Of a stretch of DNA of 64,000 bases, positions 30,321 through 42,800 are shown piece after piece. The notes under the pieces are model-generated. The model was not told the DNA's origin and made no database searches. It worked only from the letters and a program-made list of their open reading frames with translations. How positions within the stretch are numbered: position 1 is the first letter of the stretch; each line of letters opens with the position of its first letter. Origin of the DNA: Lepidodermella squamata (Eukaryota > Gastrotricha); the NCBI GenBank assembly GCA_047495785.1, contig JBLDXI010000025.1, positions 806,001-870,000 on the forward strand, in the 5' to 3' direction. The position numbers were made by a program, and so were the translations under genes.

Positions 30321-31020
30321 AAAAATAAAAGATAAGCGCAATTGATATCTTTAGTAGAATGCATTTTCTTCAGTCACAATTAACCCCGAAAAAATTGGAA
30401 TATATTGAGTGGCGCCCCCCTGTCCCGTCGTACTGTGCCCGAGCCTTTTTCTTCTCTCCATCCTGTATATTTTCGTTAGGCCTAATTCATTATTTTGGAG
30501 AAAGGGCACAATAAAACGTCCTGAAAAAGTTGAAACGCCGTTGGCCGCATTTCGTTTCGAGTGGCAGCTGATGCTTGTGGCGAGAAGAACAAGGACTATG
30601 CGTTCTACTGGCAATAACAACACGTTTATAACTATCTCTAGTCTTTCGCCCGTTTTATCCAGGGAGGTGCCGCACCAGTCGCAAGGCGTGGTCAATACTG
30701 AGCTTCAATTTATTTTTTCAGCCGAAATGGAAGGAAGATCAATTAGTTTCTTCCTCGCAACCCTAGTCTTAGGTAGTCCCAAAGTGAATAAGTAAATTAA
30801 TAAGTAAATTAATAATAATTAACGAATAAGTAAAAAAAATATCGCAACACCTGCTGCTTGTGACAATAACATTTCGTATTTTTTTCCTTATGAGGCAAGT
30901 TCATATAAGTCTGCCTTAGCGCATAGTCTAGTCTATGTTGACAAAATGCTAACATGTTCATTTCCACGCATACATAAGCTTCGTATAACCCCACTCAACA
31001 CAGGCAAACCTTTGTTTGCA
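30321..31020. other. Duplicated flank upstream of PAN copy 5
   Basis: About 30680-31020 matches 49300-49610 upstream of PAN copy 7 (shared cgaaatggaaggaagatcaa and aacacctgctgctt segments), so PAN units were copied with several hundred bases of 5' flank. No gene is supported here. Confidence 0.7.
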
Positions 31021-31026
31021 AAGTCT

Positions 31027-31076
31027 TGCGTCATCAAGTCGTTTTTCCCGTCAACTGGGTGGACTCAATAAATACC
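31027..31076 (+). promoter_or_regulatory. PAN-family promoter block, copy 5
   Basis: TGCGTCAT at 31027-31034 and CAATAAATACC at 31066-31076, 70 nt before the ATG. Confidence 0.65.
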
Positions 31077-31145
31077 ACCGCTAATTCGCGAAAATTCATT
31101 ATTAACATTTTCTTTCTATCAATTTGATCTCTATCCACAATTAAA

Positions 31146-31504
31146 ATGGCTGGCCCCTTGCTCCCTGTATCGGCGGTTTTCATGGCAATCATTTCAGTTA
31201 TAGCAGCGAAACGCCCTAGTAAGTAAGTTGTTAGATACTGCTAAATGCGAAACTGAATGAATTTGCTCTTTCAGCTATTGCTGGCTACAAGCCTAATGCA
31301 AAAAGTTGCTATGACAACAAAAACTTTTATGGTGTACACATGGGACGCGTTGGAAACGCTCAGGCGTGTGCTGACAAGTGTACCACGGCTAAAGACTGCC
31401 GCGCTTTTGCATTTACCACCATTCGCGACAATTGTGTCTTGTTTACGAGCTGTGCCAACAAGGCCAATCTCTCCAGAGGAGAAACGGCTTATATTAAGAC
31501 CTAA
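31146..31504 (+). CDS. Secreted PAN/apple-domain protein, copy 5 (100 aa, two exons)
   Basis: Exon 1 31146-31218 (73 nt), exon 2 31275-31504 (230 nt), intron GTAAGTAAG to CTCTTTCAG. Signal peptide MAGPLLPVSAVF...AA, then the PAN core CADKCTTAKDCRAFAF and CVLFTSC, ending AYIKT. The mature domain has six Cys. It carries the standard promoter block and is convergent with the decayed RING-ankyrin gene 3, whose end is only about 40 bp away. The closest copy is copy 7, with which it shares a long 5' flank. Role: extracellular ligand binding by fold; ligand unknown. Confidence 0.87.
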
Positions 31505-31545
31505 TGTGTTGCGAAGAGACTAGAATAAAATTTAGCGCTATCAGT

Positions 31546-33699
31546 TTATTCCGATTCCGACGTTTCAATTTCTATTATAACAGAAATCCTCTTCAGGGAG
31601 AAAAAGTTACTTAGTGAGTGGAACCAACGAATCCACAAAATCGCTATTGGCTGGACTAAAATGTGTTGAAGGGCGCGATTGGTTAGAATTTCCATCATCT
31701 TCGGGTCGGGGAGTTCAGCTGCCTCGGGTCGGTTCAGCAAATACCTTAAAACATCGGCTCGTTCAGGTTTCACCACAGCATGATGATAAACATTGCAGCC
31801 ATCAGAATCACGTACTTGTAGACAAGTTTAACCAGAAATTCAACATTGGGTAAAATACCGTTCAACGTTGCAACCATCAGCGGAGTCAAGTTACTGTTTT
31901 TGCTTGGCTCGTCAATTAAAAATGGGCAGTTTCCAGCAAATAAGCTAAACAAGCTCGGCCTGGAAAGTCGTGCAAGATCAATTTCACAAGGTCCAAAGGA
32001 CCACCCGCTACAGCAACCATTAGCGGGGTATTGCCTTGAGAGTTCTTGAAGGTAATCGCATCATTGTTCACATTGTTCAATCCATAGATCCACGTCACGA
32101 CATCAACATGTTCATTCATAGCTGCTGCGTGAATCGGTTTCCAATCGCTAGAGCCCGGATAATGCACAACTGCTCCTTTCTGATCGTAGAGGTATTTTGC
32201 AATTTCCAAATGTCCGTTCTAACACGCTTGCATCTGAGCATTCTGATAGCAGCCATTTCCATCTTTTGCGTTGTCATTCTCAACCAATAACCGGGCGACA
32301 TCTAAACAGCCCTTTTGAGCGGCGATATCGAGCATTGTATAGCACTTGTCTCCCGTCTTTTTTGCTTCAGCTAATTTCGGCTCCAATGCGAGTAAATATT
32401 TGGCTAATTAAAACTTAGGAACAGCTAAATGACCAGCAGTCGCTTTGCCTTTGGATATCGAGAGCAAGTCAACTTTGAACTCGTTCAAGAACCAAAGCAC
32501 TACTTCTAAAGATCCAGAAGATACAATCTGGTGGAATAACGTCCTGTCTTCAAAATCTCCAGAAGCAGAGGTTGAAGACCCCTCGGGACTGCTTTTATCG
32601 ATGCAAACAGTTTGTCAAAATCACCCTTTCTTGCATGAAATTGGTCGTCATTCAAATAGGCAAAACGAGCCAAATCACAGTTCAAATAAAAAAACTTGCT
32701 TAGGTGGTCGACGACTTGTTTGATTCTCCATTTTCCCATTCAATGAGGCAATTTTTGTTGAGCAGCTCGGAAAACTGGCTTGCTACGCCCACGTCCCACT
32801 TTAGAGATATTGCCGGTTTGGAATGTTCTCCAAAGCGCCTGATTTCATTCAGTTGATAGTTAGAAATCAAAAGCAATGAATGGCTCGTTTGAAATAGGAA
32901 AAAATGGCTTAGGAACTGTCATTAATAGATTTTGTTCGTGATTTCCCACTAAAAAAAGTCAAAATCAACAGGCTTAAAAGATGCAGGGCAAGAAATGAAT
33001 GCCATATTTTTAAGCATACCGTCGAGTAGAATGTGGCAGTTTTGTTGAACAGTTCGAGAAGCTGTTCTTCCTTGTTGTTCAGAAAAGACGAGTCCATTAC
33101 TTCATCCCGAAGAAGTTCCTTCACACATTCAGTAATTTCGTTCGTTGACAAAACAGAATCCAGCCGCGATGAGATACGCTGCTCATAATCATCCGCGGCT
33201 TTCAACAAATTCTCACGATGCTCGATGATCACTGCGGTAATCGCTTCAACGATTTCTTGCTTTACACAAGCGATTTGATAGGCGAGAATCGCCGCGTTTT
33301 CCGAAGTTATTTAAGCAGTTGAATTGCAGTTCTCACGCATCTGAAATGTTTTCACAGTTAATTTTTTAGAGCACTGTCTTTAGGTTTACCCCGTGAATTC
33401 CGAAAGCCTATTTTTATACCTCGGAATCCATCTACAGGCAAGGTTTGCTCAGCTCGACACTCAGGACAGATAAAATTAGGAGTGAAAATCGACACTCACT
33501 TGCACATTTCTTCAGCGCGATTAGAGCAAATCGAATGGCCGAATTGATGCAGGATCTTCTGCTCAGGCTCGGCTCCCAAGCAAACAGGGCAACTCAAAGC
33601 CTATGGAAAAATGCAAAATTCTTCCGAAATTTGATAATCCAAAGACTCATTTCTCACCAAGTAGAATAGTCCGTGCTCCGATTCCTTTCCGGCTGCCAT
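31546..33699 (-). pseudogene. RING-ankyrin gene 3, decayed
   Basis: The first exon (33658-33699, MAAGKESEHGLFYL) is intact and is the sister of gene 6. The RING exon has lost key zinc ligands (QCGHS became QFGHS; the next HC became NR) and has an internal stop. The B-box exon is missing, and the coiled-coil exon (about 32975-33340) has a stop near its start. The linker exon is recognisable at about 32740-32870 (FSELLNKN). The ankyrin region (31546-32740) is broken into several frames and has lost roughly 100 residues relative to gene 6, with one junction joining distant repeats (FPGRACLAYLLE). Confidence 0.85.
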
Positions 33700-34129
33700 A
33701 ATGGCGATTGCTCAAAAACAAAGCTTAGTTAATAGATGAAATCTACAAACACATGCGATTAGGAACAGGAAATTCAAGTATTTATGGTTTATATGCGCTC
33801 AACATCGAGTTGGATCGCCGCTCATTCAATTAGACTGGAGCATATCATACAGTCCCCAAATTCCAAAATTGAATTCCGCCTTTCGAAAACGCCCTTCAGA
33901 GAAAACAATCAGATCAGATTCAGACACAAATTCTCTCAGCGATTCTTAGCTTATTTGGTCTCAAACCTTCAAGAAATCATGGAAACAAAGATGGAAAAGG
34001 TAAGTATGTCAATGATCAAATTAGGAAGTAGCAATTAGTAAGGTCATGCAGCAACAAAGTAATGGAGTATGTCAATGTGATCAACAGTTTGAAATGATCG
34101 TCATTTGTCATTATTCTTGTTCGAAATTG

Positions 34130-36680
34130 TTACGAAGCTGTGGCGATTGAGCGCAGGTCATGAACTAGCTTCTCGGACAAGTCTTTGCTAATAACATCCA
34201 TCGGGGTTTTTCCAGCATTGTTTTTCAGCCGCAGCATCTCGCCAGCTTCTTTGCGCGCCATCAAAAATTGCAAAACGTTGACTTTCGCTTTTGACACAGC
34301 AACATGGAAAATGTTGTTGCCCAGATTATCACGAGTTCGCAAACAAGCCCCACGCGAGATCAGAAATTCAACATTATTTGGCCGGTCATAAAACACTGCA
34401 ACCATGAGAGGCGACATCAAACTGGTTTTAGATGGTTCATCCACTGAAAATGGGTAGTTCTCCAAGAGATACGTATAGCAGGCCGATCCACGATAGCCAA
34501 TGGAAACGCGGTGTATGCATGAATAGCCGAATTTGTCGCGAGATATAATACTACCAGGGTTGACAGAAATAGCCAGTTTTAAAAGATCCACATTTCCAGA
34601 TTGTGCAGCGAATGCTACAAAGCCTTCGTTATCCTTTGACAGCTTCTTGAAATCACCACCTTTATCCAGCAATAACCTAGCGACATCTAGCTGACGATAT
34701 AGCGCAGCAATAAGAAGGGGCGACATTCCATTCGCTCCTTCAGTTTTCAACGAATGCTCAGCATGATTCTCGAGGAACCATTTCACCACTTCAGAGGATC
34801 CATTCACAACAGCTGCGAGGAACGGGGTAGCTTGCTTTTCGTTCACACTAGCGATGAGTCCGCTACTCTTGCCAAGCAGCATTTTCACAATGTTCAAACT
34901 GTCAGATCTCGCAGCTAAATGAATGGCTTGATCGAGCCCAAATGAGGACTTGTCGTCAATTCTGGCGCCCTTGTTCAGCAGATATTCAGCAATTTCAAAG
35001 CAGTCATTTTCACAGGCCACCATTAACGGGGTGAAATTCTGCTTTGACAGCGCGTTAATATCAGCGCCATGATGTTCGACGAGCAAACGGACGATAGGCA
35101 GCTTTTCTTTCGCAACGAAATAATGCAACATAGTGAAGCCGTCGCTCTGTTTCACGGTCTGAGCGAGAGATGGATCCATTTCTAAGAGGTATTCAACAAT
35201 TTCCTGGTGATCAGCTGCCAAATGAAGAGCATTAAACCCGTTATTATTCGTAACTTTTGGATTAGCCCAGAATTCTGTGAACAGGTATCGAACGCCTTCA
35301 AAGGACCCGGCAGCGGCTAATTGTAGCAGCAACGTGGCAGATTCACGATGTTCGATGACAAGATTTCGCACATTCTCGTTCAATTTTTCGAGCAATTCCA
35401 CAAGTTCTTGCGCCTTTCCTTTAGAAGCCAAGTCGTGATATGGCGAGTACATGGAAACCTGCAGTAAACGCAATACATGAATATTTCAACACCGAAATGT
35501 ATCTATGTATTGGGTACACACCTGAGGGCGAGATTTACCACCGCTTTCATCCGCAGAAACCCGGCATTTCGCATTCATCAGTTCACTCAAATGATTGGGT
35601 AATGCATCATCCCATTTCAAGGTTAGGTCCAAATTTAAGGCTTCACAGGAATACCGAACAGTGCGCGTCTAAACAGCATAGACTTTCAGATTAACATTTA
35701 GCAAGAATGAATCATGAATGAAACCTTAAGAAAAAGTTCGGAAATTTGTTGATGAATGTCAATGACACGACCAGACTGCTTGTTCATGAATGAAGCATTT
35801 TCAAGTTGTTCAGACAAGCTTTCAATCTCCGCGTTCGATGCAATGATTTCCGAACACTCCGTTGCCGAATTCAATGCAGCCAGTTTCTTCTCGCTCAGCT
35901 CGGAGAGACCTTTAAGCATGTTTTCACGATGTTCAACAACAACGGCGGTTAAAGCAGCTATCAAATCTTCGCTAGATTTCAGGATTTGTGCCTTGACAAT
36001 CTCAACAGTCTCGCTCAACTTTTTCAGCCCTTCTTCTTTTAAGTTCGCAGCAAATTCAACGGTGGCATTATTATTTTCTCGTAGCTAAAAAAATATATGC
36101 CGCAATTTATATTTCAAGTGTTAAGATTTCCAAATTACTCGCATAAATCCAAAGGAACTTTCTATCTTCAGGCGTTCGACGTGAAGGGCGAAACAAATCA
36201 AGCAAAAATGAGAATCACAATGATCGCATGATCGCAGTGAGGTTTTAACGAGATGAGCAGCATGAGGGCACTTCTCGCCAAGGTTTTGATCAATCGCCTC
36301 ATCTGTTTGGCTTTTCAGGACTTCGACTGCTCGCTTCACTGCAAAGTTCACCTTAAAAGCTGAAAGAAAACCTAAGAACAATTTGGCTGAACAGGGGAGA
36401 CTAACCTCTTGGGCCTTCCGGCGGCAATGTTACAACAGCTCGGCATTCTGGGCAAGCTAGCTGGCCACTTGGAGCCAGGGGTTTGCATATCGCATCCATG
36501 CACGAGATGCAAACACTATGGCCGCATTGGGGTAAAATCATAGGGTCCGATTCAACCCCAAGGCAAACGGCACAACTCAGCGCCTTTATCGTCAATTACA
36601 TCAAACTAAACAACAAAACAATGCTGAAAAGAACTTACTGCGTAGAAAGTGCTGCTCTCCGTAGAATCTTCAGCAGCCAT
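34130..36680 (-). CDS. RING-B-box-coiled-coil-ankyrin protein 4 (758 aa, six exons)
   Basis: Exons: 36639-36680, 36406-36583, 36139-36359, 35725-36084, 35522-35668, 34130-35458; lengths 42, 178, 221, 360, 147 and 1329 give 759 codons with consistent phases. RING: CAVCLGVE, QCGHSVCISC, CPEC. B-box-like: CPHAAH, CDHCDSHFCLIC. Coiled coil: KLSETVEIVKAQILKSSEDL onward. The linker exon contains LTLKWDDALPNHLSEL. Ankyrin repeats fill the last exon, for example TPLMVACENDCFEIAEYLL. Predicted cytosolic or nuclear E3 ubiquitin ligase of TRIM type with ankyrin target recognition. The gene is undamaged. The fragment at 11697-11879 derives from a close relative. Confidence 0.88.
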
Positions 36681-37142
36681 ATTTTTCAAAACTCAACAAA
36701 TCAAATATTATTGCAACCTATTTCTTCGGCACATGATTGCAGATAGAAAACAAGTATACTATTACTATCATCTAGGCTAATTTCCAGGCTAGTAATGAAA
36801 ATGTGAACATACGATAGCCGAGCCGAAGTCACATATTTGCTACTCTTGATTTTTTATGTTCTATCCGTAAATCCGCTTTAACTGACTGCCTGCAAACGGC
36901 AAGGCAGAGAGCATACGAAATCGTGTCATACGATAAGCTGAACGTTGCATTCCCATTTCATGCTATTCCAATTTATGAATTCTGAACTGCGGCTTCCATT
37001 TATTAACCAAATAATGATACAACCTAAAAATTTGGTAGAATTTCTCAAATTTCAAACTTTCACGAGTTTTCAGAAGAGTTAGGATGAAAAATGATGCATT
37101 TATTATTGATTTCGAAGACGAAAAATAAACACATGCGATGGC
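36681..37142. other. Intergenic between genes 4 and 5
   Basis: Upstream region of gene 4 and end of gene 5; AT-rich, with no coding or repeat feature seen. Confidence 0.5.
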
Positions 37143-39752
37143 TCAAGTAGCGCCAGCAAGTGACAGCATTTGCCGAACAATTTCTTCAGGTAAACCATGG
37201 CCGTAAGTAAAAATAATCGGTGTGCGGTCGAAGCGGTCTTTCTCATTTAGCCATTGATTAGCTTCCGGCCGTGTTAGCAAATATCGAAGCACTTCCAACT
37301 TTTTATCAAGAGCAGCGCAATACATGATGTTACAACGATTCTGCCCTGGCATGTGGCAGTCAGCTCCCCTGTCTAACAGAAGCTCAACATGCGCAACATT
37401 ATTGGCTGCCAGAGCAAGAAACAAAGAAGAATGCCTGCCGTCTTTAGTTACTTCATTCACAGAGAACTGTTCTGGAAAGCTGTCCAGTAGATGGGCTATA
37501 CATGACGTATTATCCGATTTGCAAGAAGAGGCAAAGTGAAGAACATTCTTCCCCTCAGAGCATAACGCATTGAGACCATCTGGGTGCTTGGAAATCGCCA
37601 ACTTCAACATTTCAACATTGGAAGAAGACATGGCATATCGAATTAAATTTCGATTCTTCGAGTCAACTTTAGTCGCATCCGCCCTAGCCTCTGTCAATTT
37701 ATTCACTATTTCGATATCACCGGTTTGGGCGGCGAGAAGCAACGGGGTAATGCCTTCGTGATCAGCGAGGTCGAACTCAACATTCGGCACCTCGAGTAGA
37801 TACATCACGACTTGCCGATGCTTGATAGCCTTGTGCAACGCAGTTCCGCCACTCTTGTCTTGACGATTGAATGCACAAGAATCGATTTCGTTCAAAAACT
37901 TAAGTAGATCCAGATGTCCGTTCGCAGCCGCTTTGTGAACGGCCATTTCGCCTAGTTCATTTTCCGGTTTCAAGTCAGCGCCCTTTTCAATCAAGTATTT
38001 CGCGACATCCAACTTGCCCATCTCGCACGCAAACATCAGAGCTGTGCATCCGTTACGAGCCGCCGCGTTGATCTGAACTTTGTAAGTCTCGACCAACAAC
38101 TTGACACTTTCTATCGAACCCTTGAAAGCAGCATTGTGTATTGGCCTACGACCCGTATTGCTCTCTATTTCACAGATTTTTCGAGCCGATGCGACCATCA
38201 CCCTCACAATTCTGGGGTTGCCAGCTCCGATGTAACACGCAGTTTCGCCGGAATCATCAACTGCCATTCGATCCGAACCAAATTCAAGGAGCCGTTTGAC
38301 GGGAATCGAAGATCCCCAGGCAGCAGCCTGCATTAGCAATGTACGGTTCTTATCAGTAGGATCGCGGTGATCGAGCAAAATTCGTCGGCATTTGGCAGGA
38401 ACGTTATTAATCAACTGCATCAACCGCTCAAATTTGCCTGATTTCGACGCTAGATGAAATGCTTGAAAGTGAAGATCCTGAAAAATAATTGACCATAGTC
38501 CATATAGAAACGGAACCGTACATGAGAAGAGCGACTTTACTTGTATATTAGATCGGAGTCGTCTTAAAATTTGCTAACCTTTGAATCAACCGAGCCCAAG
38601 GCGTTTTTAGCCAGTTCTATTGAACACTTGCTAGTAAGTGAAGATTTCAAATTCTCCAGTAAACTAGAGTCCCAACGTAGTGAGGCACTGGACCTGCGTA
38701 CAAGCGTTGGCCCCTGAACTTCGATACTCTGAAACAAGAGAATAGCATTTTTGATAAACGCGATAGTCAAGTCAACCTTTGCTATTTGTCCGGCTATTTT
38801 TTCGTGTGAAGTTACAAACAGTTCACGCGTATCGTCAAGTGACGATGCATTTTTAACCTCGTTCACAAGATTCTCTAATTCAGACCGATGTCTAGCTAAG
38901 GTTTCGCTGCCAAACTCCGCGGTTAATTCATCCAATTGCTTCAGACGGGCTGCTTCAAGTGATTCCATCAAATTTCCGCGATGATCCGCAACCATTGCTT
39001 TGAAATTCTCAACCAACGATTCGCAAGAAGTCTCGATTTCAGCTTTGATTTGGGCTGTTTCCTCTTCAATTTTCTCAATGGCTAGCTTCATTTTCTCATC
39101 GCAAGCTGCCACAGTTTCGTCCCATTGCATATCAATCTGAGATGAAGAAGGAATTTCTACAATGAATCAGCGTTAAAAACAGGATTATTACATTGGAAAA
39201 ACCGATAATGGACTCGACCTTGAGCCTTTCCATGTGAACAACTAAACATATACCACAGAAAGATTTCTCACAGTGCTTGCATTTTTCCAGTTTCGACCCA
39301 GTAACATGAGGACATCTTTCGCCAATTTTCACTTTGTTTTGGTCCAACGCCTCATTTCCTTCCTCAAGTACCTCGACCGCTCGTTTTACAGCAAAGTTGG
39401 TCTTCAAGCCTAGTGAAAACGGTGTTTTTTCGGGTATTTTTTAATATAAAATTTCAACAAACCATCGATGCCAGCTGCCGGCAAATACTGCTGGGTGCGA
39501 CATTCCGGACAGTTGAAGTAGCGCCCATTCACTCTTCTACTCGTAATTTCTTCGACACAATCCCGGCAAAACGAGTGGCCGCAAACAGGTAGAATTTTAG
39601 GATTTTCGAGCAATTCAAAGCAAACCGTACAGCTCAACGCCTAGAAATCAGAACTTCATATCGAGCTCTTGATTTGGAAATCAACTCACCGATGAAATAG
39701 ATTGACTTTCGTGAGACTTATTGGACGCCATCTTTCCCGCATTTGACGCCAT
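37143..39752 (-). CDS. RING-B-box-coiled-coil-ankyrin protein 5 (767 aa, six exons)
   Basis: Exons: 39690-39752, 39463-39640, 39192-39409, 38777-39136, 38579-38728, 37143-38477; lengths 63, 178, 218, 360, 150 and 1335 give 768 codons. RING: CTVCFELLE, VCGHSFCRDC, CPEC. B-box-like: CPHVTG, CKHCEKSFCGIC. The coiled coil is rich in Glu/Lys (EEETAQIKAEIETSCESL). The final exon has about ten ankyrin repeats (for example SGGTALHKAIKHRQVVMYLL). The intron between the coiled-coil and linker exons is only 48 nt, has no stop and keeps frame, so retention would add 16 residues. It is more diverged from genes 2 and 4 than they are from each other. Predicted intracellular E3 ligase. Confidence 0.87.
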
Positions 39753-39863
39753 AGGCGAAATTATCGAAATGTTAAGCTCTAAATTAAAAAACGCACGGCC
39801 CATTTAAAAACAAAGATCGATGGCATTTATTTCGTAAAATTGAGTAACAAAAAAACAATAATT

Positions 39864-42800
39864 TCACATGGCGATGCGAGAGTTACGAACTCGGTTAGCA
39901 AGATCATTTGGGATGTCCTTATGAAGCAGTTCCGCAGGAGTTTTCCCAGCCTTGTTTCGAGCCAGCAAGAGTTCGCCAGCTTCGGGGCGGCTCAGCAGAT
40001 AACGAAGCACCTCTTTTCTTTTCGGTTCCGAAACAGCAAAATGAAGAACATTATTGCCATCTGAATCCCTCAATTGCAGACAAGCTCCCCTTTTCACCAG
40101 AAATTCAACGTTGGGCAGAATTCCATCTGTCGTAGCAAACAACAGTGGAGTCGTAAGACTGGTTTTGCTTGGCTGGTCAATGGAAAACAGGCGGTTTTCT
40201 ATCAAGTAAGCCAAACAGCTCGTTCCAAACAGTGAACAAGCAGCGCGATGAATGCATTGATTCCCCAAATAGTCACACGATTCAAGGTCTTCCGGGTACT
40301 TGTCAATGGCGAATTTCAACATGTCAACATTGCCAGATTGCGCAGCGTAGCTGACAAAACCAGTGAATCGAATAGATTTTGCCTTGAGATTAGCACCTTT
40401 CTCCATCAGAAACTTCGCGATTTCGAGACGACCATGCTTTGCAGCCTTCAGCAACGGCGTAAAATTCGCATCTCCAGTCTGTTCAAGTAGGTCAGGGAAG
40501 GTCTCCAAAATCCACCGAACCACATCCAACTGACCTTTTTCGACCGCAGCAAGTAGGGGAGGGTCACCCAGACGGTTCTTACTAAGGATGGCATCGACGT
40601 GCAACTCCGAGATCCATCTAACAATATCGACGTGTCCATTGATAGCAGCTTTATGAAAGTACATACAGCCGGACCAGCTTGACGAATAAATATCAGCCAG
40701 ATCCTGTTCTTTGATGTACTTTACAATTTTCAAGTGGCCGTTCTCACAGGCGTGACTCAAAGCACCGTCACAGCAGCCAGTTCCATCTGCGGCGTTGTAC
40801 TTTTCGATGAGTATACGAAATAGATCGAAATAGCCTTTCTGAGCTGCTATATCTAGCATGGTATCGCCATCTTCTTCTGTCATTTCGGCGACTAATTTCG
40901 GCTCGATGTCGACGAGGTATTGAGCTAGTTCGGAATTTTCTACAGCCAAATGGCCGACAGTTACGCCGTCTCGGGATTTAGAGAGAAGGTCAACGTCATA
41001 ATCAGCCATGAATGTGCGCACAGCTTCTAACGATCCGGAAGCCACTACTTGATGGAATAAAGTCCTGTCTTCGTTCGACGAATCTCGATGCTCCAAAAGC
41101 AGGGGTATGAGGCCCCTTGGAACTCTTTTCATTGAATCGAAAAGAAGATCAAAATCGCCAGTCTTCGCCAAACAATGAAACTGCTCAAATCCGAAGTCCT
41201 GAGGATTCCATGAGAATTAGTTGAAGTAAAATCGTCATGGCAGCGAGATAATGTGATATGAGCCCTATTTTTCGAAAACGACTTTTTGACTACTATGTAC
41301 TAATAACCAAAAAATGAGTATTTTACGGCGGCTCAGCCTGAGAATCTGAAATTCGATCGAAAACTTTTAGTGATTTTAAAAATTGCTGAAATTTTTTTGT
41401 TTTGACTTTCGACAATTCTGCTATCCCCCATTGCCGTCCAAGTCGCAATTTTCAATCTAACTTCCCGCCTGCCACAAGACCAGCTACATAATCCATACCC
41501 TTGAATGATTCACCGTGAATATACCGGAGATGAGTTTTCCTAAACTCGAATACGAACCAGCCGTCGAAATTGGCATCGGTTGCAGTTAAGTGCCCATTTT
41601 CAACTCAATACTGCTAGCTAATGAAAGAGAAAAGAGACATAAGTTAGTTCCGTCATCATAGCCTTAGTCCTAGATAGTCCTGTGATGAATAATACTTAAA
41701 AAGTAAAAAAACAACTCAACACCTGCTGCGTGTGACAACAAGAAATTTAAATTGTAATACCAGCATTATACTTTAATCGATCAGTCACGCACTTCGATCA
41801 CGTATTTCTTGGTATTTTTAGCAGCAAAATGCCGCGGCATGGAGTTGTTTTTCTCCCGAAAAACTGAGCGGACTCAATAAATACCACCGCTAACCCGCCG
41901 AATTTCATTACTAACATTTTCATTTTATCAACTTCATTCTCATTCACAATTGAAATGGCTGGATCCTTGCTCCCTGCATTGGCGGTTTTCATGGCGATCC
42001 TTTCTGTCATCGCGGCGCAAAACCCTAGTAAGTTTTCTAGTACCGGCGGATGCTGGCTATTGCCCTCTAATGTGAAATCGAATCAATTTTTTACTTACAG
42101 CTGGCTACAAGTCTAATGGAAAAGCTTGCTACGATGATGCAGGCAAATACGGCAACGCTATTGGTGGCGTGCGGCCCAAGATTCAAAGCGCTAATGCGTG
42201 CGCAGACATTTGCAACGCGACCAAATTCTGTCGCGCTATTTCGTTCACGTCCAGAGACCATACCTGTGTCTTGTTCAAGAGCTGCGCCAGCAAGTTCAAC
42301 CTCTTAGATGGACAAGCGGCTTTTGTCAAGATCTGATTTGTTGCGGAGCAGTATCCGTGAAGAGAGCAGAGAATCCGGATGCATAAGTAGCCATGATTTA
42401 GCAAGAAACAGAGTTAACATATTGTATCGTTTGATTGATCTTGGAGGCTTTGGAATGGGAAAATAAGGAAATAAAAGCCTTTCAAGTAATAACACTACAT
42501 TTTCGTTCAAACTTCGGAATTTTGATACAGAATTTCAATCTACGGAATGCGTATCAGAGAATTTTTCATTTCAACTCGTTTAGCATGTGATGAAATTCGC
42601 GCTAGTAACTGATTTTACCAATTGTGGACAACTTTTTGTTGTTTATCCGGAACTTCAAATTTTGGTTCAGCACAAATTATAACGCTGCCATGGCAAAATA
42701 CATGACTTACTTTCGAGGCTGAAACATCGTTTGATTCACCGGTTTTACACTCAATGCAGCTGGTTTTGTTGAGAAGCTCAGAAAACCGATTGGCCACAGT

